The notes beneath the pieces are model-generated. The model saw only the letters and a list, made by a program, of their open reading frames with translations. It was not told the DNA's origin and ran no database searches. A program made the translations under genes and the position numbers. Below, piece after piece: positions 56,101-64,000 of a stretch of DNA of 64,000 bases. This DNA comes from Lotus japonicus (taxonomy: Eukaryota > Streptophyta > Magnoliopsida > Fabales > Fabaceae): assembly GCF_012489685.1 (NCBI RefSeq), contig NC_080046.1, positions 21,965,038 through 22,029,037 on the forward strand, written 5' to 3'. Numbering within the stretch: the stretch's first letter is position 1; each line of letters begins with the position of its first letter.

Positions 56101-57204
56101 AAGCAACCAAGAATTTCAAAAGAAAAACAGGAAAACTAAAGTGACTTGATTTGGCAATAAGAAAAATAGGCAAGGAAAAACTTCATTAACACTCTATTTT
56201 AAGTGTAAATGGAATGGATAAAGAAATATAGGAAACATGAGAGAAAGTAAAAAATGAGATATATGATCTAATTGAAAGTGAAAAGAAAAATATATAAAAA
56301 GTCAAGTGGAAATTAAAAAAGAAAAGTGTCATGGGTGTGAATGAATCGTGGCTCAATATGGAAACCTTATTATATGAAGGTAATGAACACATTCAAATCA
56401 AGTGTTTCTTTTTGTTTACAAAGCTCATTTATCTTGCATTTTTTTTATATATTGATGAATGAATTAGAAGTATTTGGAGTTGGAATATCTTGGATGAAAT
56501 TGATCAACAACAAAAAAACAGTATATCTTAAACAAAAAAAATAAAAATAAAAATAAAGAAAATGGTGTTAAGGACTAGCAATTAACTTACGCTTTTGTAG
56601 CAGCATAAAGAGTGACGAGAGGATAAGAAGGAAGCACAAAAGTGGAACCAGAACCAATGTTCACAATTGCTCCTTTTTTCTTCTTGATCATGCCTGGAAG
56701 CACAGCTTTGGTGACCCAAGTCAATCCCTCCACATTCACTTTCACAACAGCATCCATAAGCTCCGCATCAACCTCATGAAAGAATCTAGCATAAGGGTAC
56801 GCCAATCCTGCACTATTAACTACCAAACCAACATCCAAACCATCAATGGCTTCCACAATTAATTTTCCCATTTCCTCTCCCTTCACATACTGCATGTCCA
56901 GCACCAAAATCTTCACCTCAACATGGTACTTATCTCTTATCTCCTTCGATGTCGCCTCAAGCTTTGTAGGGTTTCGACCGATTAATAGAAGGTTGAGTCC
57001 CTGAGATGCTAACTCAAAGGACATGGCTTTGCCGATTCCATCAGTGGAGCCGGTGATTACAGCCCATGAACCATATTGTTTGAGTTGTTTTGGCAGTCTC
57101 AGGAACATTACCCATACCCAGTTGAGAACATGGATGAGATGTTTGCATGTAATAATGAAGCCCAAGGTTGTTGTTGCCACCAAGAAGAAATCTGCCCACT
57201 CCAT
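53131..57204 (-). CDS. KCR1: Very-long-chain 3-oxoacyl-CoA reductase (beta-ketoacyl reductase), 324 aa
   Basis: Exons 57204-56591, 55992-55923 and 53421-53131 join in frame to 324 residues, near the usual KCR length. A hydrophobic N-terminal segment (FFLVATTTLGFIITC) precedes the short-chain dehydrogenase fold: cofactor motif TGSTDGIGKA, NSAGLAYPYARFFHEVD, catalytic Ser in NIGSGS and YAATK with Tyr and Lys. The C-terminus (FVPTPEMYSKSCTRWIGYE) is typical. KCR does the first reduction of fatty-acid elongation at the ER, making 3-hydroxyacyl-CoA for waxes, sphingolipids and storage lipids. The usual NNVG reads NSAG. Intron 2 (about 2.5 kb) holds two transposons and a MULE lies upstream. It looks intact. 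Plants often have KCR1 and KCR2 paralogs, so the symbol is a best guess. Confidence 0.92.
53666..54923 (+). mobile_element. L1-like non-LTR insertion in KCR intron 2, apparently without ORFs
   Basis: Flanked by the 11-bp duplication AACTCTACCTC (53655-53665, 54924-54934), ends in a CAAAAAAAA tail and is GC-rich near its start (AAAACCTAACG...GCCGCCACGCCG), like plant L1 5' regions. No endonuclease or RT coding sequence is seen in 1,258 bp, so it is probably an internally deleted or non-autonomous copy. It is antisense to KCR. Confidence 0.78.
55064..55386. mobile_element. Stowaway-like MITE in KCR intron 2
   Basis: Inverted ends CTCTGTTCGTTCTAGAAA (left) and CTCCCTCTGTTGTTTCAGAAA (right, reversed; shown minus nothing essential), both leading to ATTATTGTTT, with TA duplications at 55062-55063 and 55387-55388. 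About 323 bp, no coding. Confidence 0.8.
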
Positions 57205-57443
57205 AGCAACAAACTCACAAGAAATTTCCCAACTTCATAGAACTTTTTCCTGCAGTCAAAAAGTTAGGCCCCCTCTTTGCTAATATTAAATGTTCACCTA
57301 CTTTCAGCCCTACCGGCCGGATCAATTTGTCCTCTTTTTTATTAAAATAATAGCCTCCTTTTTTATTGATAATACCCTGTTACTTTCCCCATGGTACAAT
57401 ATTAATTTCGTAAATTATACCCATAAGGCTCCAATTATTCATA

Positions 57444-58407
57444 GGGAAAAACTTAGGCGCAGTACCATAAGTTCTGTAGGTACTGTTAGCCAATGAAAAT
57501 AGAACACGTATATTATTTTTCCCACTCACTAACTCTTTCATTGACTCCGTTAACGTTCATGGATCTCTCACATCCTTTTACCTCAAAAACAAAAGAATAA
57601 ATCCTCTTGACTCTCCATTCTCCCCTCTCGGACTCACTTCGATCATCACCCACTTGTCAATTCTTCGTCGCCGGATCCACCGCCCCTCGTGGTTTCTCCA
57701 TTAGTGTTGAGGGTTGAATCAGACAAAAGGGGTAGTAGTGGCCTGTCGTCGTTAGCATCTGAAAAAAGTGTTTTTTCCTCTTCCTTGTTCCACGATCTCT
57801 GACTCTCTATTATAGTATTATGGGTTTACTGATTCTCGAACAACCAGATCATATGGTGAAAGAGATCCAGTCTTTTTGTCCCTTATAAATCATTCCTCTT
57901 CTCTTTCTTGATCTTAAACCCTTAATTTGTTCTGATGATGAGAAATTTAATGAGGCCACAAAGTCAAAATTTATCTATTGTGATGGTAACCTTCCAGATC
58001 TGGATACAAACCTTTCCCCCTTTTCATGCGTAACTCTCTCATCGCTCTGCATCTCAAAAGCTATTTTCAAAATATGTGATGGTAGTAACTCCATGTAATC
58101 AAGCAAATTTATCAATGATTTCGTGATTTTCTATCATAATATTTGTTTCAGATCTGAAATGGTAGTAACTTCATGGAAGATTAATTTTGACTTCAACGGA
58201 ATTTCTCAAAGGAAAACATCACTTTGGAGTTGCAGAAGTTCAAGGAAACTGAAAAAGTCTTTTTTTCGTACATTCATGGAAGAGTAATTAACAGCGTGAA
58301 GTTTATTAGATTTGAATATTAACGAGGTGAAAAAATAATACACGTGTTCTATATTCATTGGCCAACAGTACCAACAGGACTTATGGTACTGCACCTAAGT
58401 TTTTCCC
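57444..58407. mobile_element. Non-autonomous MULE with ~80-bp TIRs, upstream of KCR
   Basis: Both ends begin GGGAAAAACTTAGG(C/T)GCAG and match for about 80 bp when inverted. The exact 9-bp duplication TTATTCATA lies at 57435-57443 and 58408-58416. The 964-bp body has no transposase. A more GC-balanced interior (about 57600-57850) may be captured sequence; I cannot identify its source. It sits about 240 bp upstream of the KCR start codon. Confidence 0.92.
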
Positions 58408-58419
58408 TTATTCATAAAG

Positions 58420-60190
58420 CTTAAAGTTTAAACTTTGTTCTTGTAAAACCTGTGATTGTTTAAGAGAAATAAACTCGGTTAATTTCTTGGTTTAGTGTGC
58501 TTTAATGCTTGTTTATGTGATCTGTATGTGTGGTTTCGCATGATGAATTTTATCTAATAGAAATAATACTTTGATTATTAATATCGAAGTTATTTTCCAA
58601 GCGTTTCATTCTTCTTTCCTGGGAGAATTCAGTTGCACTTCGGAAAACGATAGAACCGACGCGTTTTCACATAGAGCACCTTTTTGTCATCGAATTATTA
58701 TTCGGGCATGAATTAAATATTTTCCTTATCATTATCATAATCTACGTGCAATTTCAAGAATTTCGACTGTACTATCGATATAGGGTCGAGAAACTCGTTC
58801 GGTAGTGTTTTCGGCTCGAAAACTAGTCGAGTTCGGCTCGTAAACGAACCAATGTGAAATCTGATCAGATTTGGGAGGGAAACTCTGTAAGGGATTTTTG
58901 TTAGTGGAATAAGACAAGCTTGGATTTGAATTAAATGGGCCAACACAAGAAGACAAAACCTTCACCATCAACCTTTTTCCATAAATGGTATGCATGGAAG
59001 GATGGACCAAAGCCAAACCCACAATTCTTTCCATTTTCGTCCAACCCTCTCCCTTAAGGCACTTCAGCTAATTGCTTTCTCATTTGGTGATAGGAATGAG
59101 TGAAAACTAGAGAGAAGAGTAAGAGAGAAGTTAGAGAGAAAGAGAGAACATCATCTTAATCTTTTCATCTTTTCTTCTCACAAAAACTGAATCTTGACCT
59201 TGATCACCTCTAAACACCATCAAGAACTCACCTTTTGTCTTTCGTTCCTTCACAAAATAGTTAGCATTCAAGGTGAAGAACACCTTGTTGATTTCGTTAT
59301 GAGGAGCTAAAGCTTGGAAGGAAAGCGTTCAAGGTAAGGGCACTTCGGGTCTTGGACTTTAGCGTGCAAAATTGTCTACTAAGATTGTATGAAACTTGTA
59401 TGATAAATGATGAGCATGCTAATGCCATGAGAAACTAATGGAGATGGATTTAGTATGATATATGAACCTTATAATCATGTAAAGGGACTAAAATGTTAAG
59501 GCTTGGGCTAAAAATCAAGTTAAGAAAAGGTATGAAACGCGAAAGAGGTACAGGACCGCGATGCATGTGCATGGGTAAGTGGCGCACATGTGTGGGAGAC
59601 ATGTAGCTATGGCTCATGTGCGTGGGTAGATGGCGCACATGCATGGGGCTACTGTCCCTTCAACACCAAGTGACGTCTTTTGCTACTTTTGAATTGTTTT
59701 GTAGGCACCTATGGTTAAGGGTTGTATCATTGAATTTTACGCATGATATACATGAATTTTATGAGTTAAGAATGCATGATTAACATGAGAAATTTATTAT
59801 GAACATGATGAGTTAAGGATGGCTTATATGCTTAGATGTTTAAATAACATGAATACGAATGATGTAGTGCTTGCATGCCTTGATGTTTGAGAACAAGAAT
59901 ACTTGATGAACATAACATGCTGAACCTTAGAATATCTATGAGGAGTATATGTCTTGCTTTAAGTTCACATGATGATTATGAAGTATGCTTGATAGTTATC
60001 AATTTGTATGCGATGCATGAGTGATGTTGATCGATCGAGAATCGAATGTGAAACCTAAGATGGTCGTGATGGAATGGATGTGGAGGTTTTCGATCGTGGC
60101 GGGGTCGGGCAGCAGCGTCATGGTGCTGATCATCGTCATCCATCCACACTGTTCTGTGACAGGATCTCAGGGATGGTGACATATAGTCAG
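58420..60190 (+). repeat. LTR-like relic, probably Ty3/gypsy, boundaries unclear
   Basis: Contains CTTCGGAAAACG (58637 region), CT-rich and GA-rich leader-like segments, and GGAAGGAAAGCGTTCAAGGTAAGGG near 59320, minus its ends, similar to the LTR at 49140. Two about 35-bp direct repeats (CATGTGCATGGGTAAGTGGC and CATGTGCGTGGGTAGATGGC) lie at about 59566 and 59618. No TG...CA ends or target duplication were found, so this is tentative. Confidence 0.4.
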
Positions 60191-60282
60191 GTAAGATAAG
60201 TGTTTTCGCCTTTTAGGAGATTGATTTCTGTTTATGTTCAACAACAACCAAAGCGTGCAAGAAAGTCATAGTTCAGTTTGGT

Positions 60283-61083
60283 GTGGTTTTCAAATTCACA
60301 TTCTGCTTGGGAGAGGCTTTCGACGGTGCATGGGAGGATTACAGGTGGTGCTCGTATGTCTGCGTTATGGCTCGTTTTCCTTTCAAAGGGCAGCGCAAAC
60401 GTTCATGTATTCCTACCGTGATGGAGGTGCAGCCTACTGTGATGGAGGTGGATCCTATTGTAATGCAGGTGGAGCCTACAGTGATGGAAGTGGAGAATGC
60501 ATCAACACCGGTTGCGGTAGATTTTGGGAGTCTTGTTGTGACTACGGTGGAGTCTGCTTTGGATATAGAGGGTGTGTCAGGTGGTTTGGATGTTCCTTCT
60601 TCTTTGGCTCTTGAAGGAGATGTTGTGGGGGTGTTCATTGGCTAGGCCTTGGATTCCAGAGGAGCGCATTCCGGATGCATTTCTTTTTCCAGAAACCTAT
60701 GTTAGCGTAGGTGCTTCTGAAATTCCTATTAATGAGATGTTAACCTTGTTTGGCTCCGGGGGTGACTCCTCGATGAATGAGGAGGATGATTCTTCGTTTT
60801 TGGCTTTGTTCGCGAAGTCTCTGGTTGACTTGCGGTTGATTCGAGGTGTAAGTGACTTGTATTAGTATATTATTGATGCTGATCAGGAAAAATTTTATGT
60901 AGGGCCTGATTCTTCTGTTGTGCTGGATATTATGGATTGGACTACCGATGGGGTTTGGCTACCTATGTCGTTCTTAAGGATTTTGAGGCGAGAATGGATG
61001 CTTTGCGACGCGGGGACTATGCGCCTTTTGAGAGGCGTGATATTCAAATGTCTTTCTAGTGGTTTATACCTTGAGATATACAT
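60283..61083 (+). pseudogene. Unrecognised broken coding region with a 7-residue repeat
   Basis: The first frame (60283-60645) has four 21-bp units at 60415-60498 coding for (T/I)VM(E/Q)V(Q/D/E)P, followed by an acidic stretch. Protein-like reading then shifts to another frame (PEERIPDAFLFPETYVSVGA, FLALFAKSLVDLRLI, up to 60863) and beyond (YVVLKDFEARMDALRRGDYA, about 60968-61050). The frame changes suggest decay or missed introns. It follows an LTR-like relic and may be element-derived. No family recognised. Confidence 0.4.
60415..60498 (+). repeat. Four tandem 21-bp repeats (in-frame heptad)
   Basis: Units at 60415, 60436, 60457 and 60478, each of the form ACNGTGATGGAGGTGGANCCT. Confidence 0.85.
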
Positions 61084-62740
61084 AAATCTTTATTGTACAT
61101 GTTGATGTGTCACTATGGAGGGCAGGGGCAATGTCACAGAAAGAACATTAATTAAAGTGATAAACTGTAAAACTGATTTTATGTTAATGGACGTGTCAGA
61201 CCGTGGGGGAAATGTAATGCAAAGAGAAACAAAATTAAAGTGATAAACAATAAAAAAGATTATATTAGCATAACATTTTATGGCAACAACCCCTTACTTC
61301 GAACGAACATTCGTCAATGCTTGCTCACACCTCTCGAAGAAAATGGAGATAGAGCACTTCACATAAGACTTAGGAGTGTGTACACTAAAAGAGCATTATA
61401 TTCATCTCAATTAGCTTTTGCCACAACACCGGCGCTAATTAGTGGTGCCCACTAGGGTGGGCAAGGTTTTTTTTGGTCTACCGGTGCACCACATTTAAGC
61501 ACCGTTAGATTAAAGAATATTCTAAGAATCTTTAATTGAACGGTTAGGATTGAATGGATGGTAAAAGGACAAAAATGTAATATTCTTTATCTTATTAATT
61601 AAAAAAAATACATAAGTTCTAATTTTATCTTTTATCTTTCATGAATTAAAGCACCAGTCATCTTCATCTTCTCCATCTTCTTGTGATTTCAATCCAAACT
61701 TAGTTAGTAGGTGCTTTTCAAATCATGCAATCTAGTAAGTTTATTGCTGATTTGGTAAGAGAGGTTCCTACGTGAAGTTTTAAACATGACACACTGGGTG
61801 GGGCAATTAAAATGAAAACAAAAAAATCTGAAGAAAACGAAACACGCTCACAGGAAAGAAAGAAGCAAAGGGAAAACAAAACAAAGGAGATTATCGAGCT
61901 TCTTGGAGATTAACTCGCTTTTCACCGTTTTCGAACAATTTATCGAAACCCTTTAGGGATGGGTTCTGTTCTGGTCTAAGGTATAACAATAGGAATAAAG
62001 TACCCTTGATAAACCCTAGCAGAGCTAAAATAAGTAAGCAATATGTATATAAGGAAATTATCTCATAAATGGTAAAAAAGATCCCTAGTACAAGGTGAGG
62101 ACACCATTTTTATAGTAGGAGTGATCCTTATCTAGAATGTTCATGGATTTGGGCCTTACATGTAGGGCCCAAATCCCTATGCTGAATAAGACAAATGCAT
62201 ATGTGCACAATATAACAAGACAAAACAACTCGGGCCCACATCTTCAAGTTGGGGTCTACGTCCTAATCAACTTAGTGTTGGCCTTACCGGGCGAGTCAAC
62301 GGGCTTGTAATGACCCGCCCGGTCCACAAGCCCACAAGACATGAAGCTCCATCTTTTCTGGAACTGAAATGTCTTAGTCAAAGCAAAAATATTCTTGCAG
62401 CCCTTTACGCGATCGCTCCGCCTTATCTGACCTAGCCCACAAGCCCATAAGACAAGAGGCTTCACTTCTTTTGGGGACTGCTTGTTTTGTGGAATTCCCG
62501 CCAGGTCGCCCAAACTATTCGACTGGTGTCGTTTCATCTAACGTTGCACCGTTACCGAAAAGTTGTCATCATTAGCATTCAACTGCAGCAGTCTTTTCAC
62601 GCGGGATTCGAGCGATTGCCTCGATTTGCGAAAACGTTCGAAAATGGTCACGTCTTTTCCACTTTCCTTCTCTCTCCTTACTTGACTTCCCTATAAAACC
62701 CCAAATCCTCACTTTTCATTCTCTTTTACTGCTCCTTACT
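61084..62740. other. Intergenic and repeat-like region without a recognised gene
   Basis: Two copies of ATTAAAGTGATAAAC (61153 and 61230 regions). Near 62290-62325 is an inverted repeat ACCGGGCG/CGCCCGGT. Diverged direct repeats of about 40 bp (CCCACAAGCCCACAAGAC- and CCCACAAGCCCATAAGAC-like) occur near 62330 and 62440. Parts may be the LTR or leader of the element at the right edge; unproven. Confidence 0.4.
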
Positions 62741-62931
62741 TTCAACCCTTGTCCTTCTGTTGGAGTTCTCTGTTCTCAGCGGCCGCTTGCTACTCCGGTG
62801 ACTTTTCAGTGCTCCGACCACCATTGCTTGCTGCATTCCTATTACTTCGCCTATCTTCGGTCAGTTCCTCTCTTTTCTCTTTACTTTTCTTGTTTTTCCG
62901 TTCATCTCCTTTTCATGAAGCTTCCCAAAAT

Positions 62932-64000
62932 GTCTGCAAAAGGCCAATCTTGCTCTTCTCTTTCCCTTGATTCTGTTTCTGATGATGATGACAAAACCAC
63001 CGTTAACCAAAAGGTTATTACGGTTGACTCTGACTCTGAGTCCCACAACTCGCCCTCTTCCTCAGATCCCGCCCAAGAAAGACAGCCTTTATAACCTCTC
63101 ACCTTTCCACCGATAACCCCTCGACTTCTGAAGGTTGGCGCACTAGTGACAAGTGTATTGATGACAAGTGTCTCTATCGTTCCGTTTGGAACAGTGTTCA
63201 AGCACTGAACAATAATCGCCTTACCGCCCGGGGTTTCACCAGGGTGAACTCCGAAACCGGCCATAACGACGACCTATCCTTGAACGTCGCCCCTTGCGAT
63301 GACAATGAAGTCGTAACCCTTAAACCTTCTGGAGCCGACGGAGAGCCCGCCTGGTTCTATCTTCATGGATATATTTTTACCGAGCTTTTCATGAAGCTTC
63401 CATTTTCCAACTTTGTCTGTGACGTGCTTACTTTCCTAAATGTCGCCCCCTGCCAGCTTCTACCGAACGCCTGGGGCTTCATTCATTGCTTTGAGTTGTT
63501 GTGTGAGCAGCTAAACTTTGCCCCCACTTACCCTTTATTTTTCTTTTTCTATAAGACTAGCATCGCCAAACCTTCTTGCGTGTCTTTTGTTCCTTTGTCG
63601 GCCCGCCCCAATATGGCCATTTTCAAACCCTTAAAGAGTAACTTTTAACACTGGCAAAAAAAGTTTTTTAAGATCGTTCACTCGCCCGAAATTCCAAACC
63701 TCATATTTGAACAAAAGGACCACCCCTTGTTTCCTCTACATTGGACCGTGAACCCTCGGTGGGATATCACTGTCGTGCTAGAGGCGCTGACCGAGGAGGA
63801 GAAACAGGTCGCCTTATACATCCTTACCCTTCCTCAAATTTCCTGTTCTGACCTTCTTCAGGCCACCAAAGATGAGAAACTTCCGAACCTTTTTGGTAAG
63901 TCTAGATTTATTGTGTATGCCTTGTAATGAGCTTTCCTTGATCGCCTGTTATTAACTAGTGCTTTTTTTTTTTTTACTGTTCGCAGCTGAAATGGGCAAG
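62932..64000 (+). pseudogene. Putative gypsy-type transposon domain gene, decayed, continues right
   Basis: It starts MSAKGQSCSSLSLDSVSDDD at 62932. The frame shifts near 63085-63091. From 63091 it reads EGWRTSDKCIDDKC, then the conserved core LFMKLPFSNFVCDVLTFLNV and PNAWGFIHCFELLCEQLNF, known from plant proteins labelled putative gypsy-type transposon. A TAA at about 63646-63648 follows SNF, after which HWQKKFFKIVHSPEIPNL and FPLHWTVNPRW continue in frame. A donor follows 63895 and the next exon starts at 63987 (AEMGK). A TE-borne gene, gag-like in position; role unknown. Confidence 0.75.

Noticed and set aside
1..64000. CRISPR arrays, bacterial operons, riboswitches, rRNA or tRNA genes
   Set aside because: None seen; the sequence is eukaryotic. 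The tRNA-complementary motifs are retrotransposon primer-binding sites.

Overview
The window is plant nuclear DNA, most likely from a dicot and probably a legume. That rests on intron-bearing genes with GT-AG splice sites, a NOI/RIN4-family gene, a very-long-chain 3-oxoacyl-CoA reductase (KCR) gene, Sirevirus-type Copia retrotransposons, MULEs, and PIF/Harbinger and Stowaway MITEs. The legume assignment is an impression from repeat style and is not proven.

Positions 1-45357 are a deeply nested transposon block. An old L1-type LINE (remnant 44795-45357) lies next to, and probably hosts, a Copia element E (gag fragment 1602-1680, gag-pol 40846-44604, LTR from 44618). E's gag is interrupted by a Mutator-like element (MULE) at 1681-40836, with about 40-bp terminal inverted repeats and a perfect 9-bp target duplication GTTAACCTC; removing it restores E's gag frame. 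A second Sirevirus (D, minus strand, 1-1601) entered E's gag 71 bp away. Without its own insertions the MULE is about 8.0 kb. It carries a FAR1-type MULE transposase fused in frame to an OTU cysteine-protease domain (2182-5237), a spliced OB-fold gene resembling HROB, the homologous recombination factor (5722-6469), and, convergently, a plant mobile domain (PMD) gene with an RGG-like tail (6708-40070, minus). Two 12-kb Sireviruses inserted into the PMD exons: A (7843-19895, minus; LTRs a few percent diverged) and B (20698-39789, plus; nearly identical LTRs, so very young).

The Sireviruses have gag and pol in different frames with a 113-nt ORF overlap, a large ORF3 after pol (a putative plant transposon protein with a C-terminal coiled coil), and a 130-codon antisense ORF with its own TATA box near the 3' LTR, conserved between A and B. 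B looks internally duplicated, but the duplicate flanks a 100-N gap and carries 1-nt indels concentrated near the gap, so it is almost certainly two overlapping contig ends.

Positions 45358-64000 are gene-bearing but repeat-rich. They hold a three-exon NOI/RIN4-like gene (46163-48053), a truncated gypsy-type LTR ending at 51232, two PIF/Harbinger MITEs, and a three-exon KCR gene (57204-53131, minus). KCR's second intron holds an L1-derived insertion and a Stowaway MITE, and a non-autonomous MULE sits about 240 bp upstream of its start codon. Further right are an LTR-like relic, an unrecognised broken coding region with a 7-residue repeat, and, at the edge, a decayed gene with a putative gypsy-type transposon domain.

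Nearly every transposon ORF is broken (nonsense codons or frameshifts). The only clearly intact host genes are NOI and KCR.
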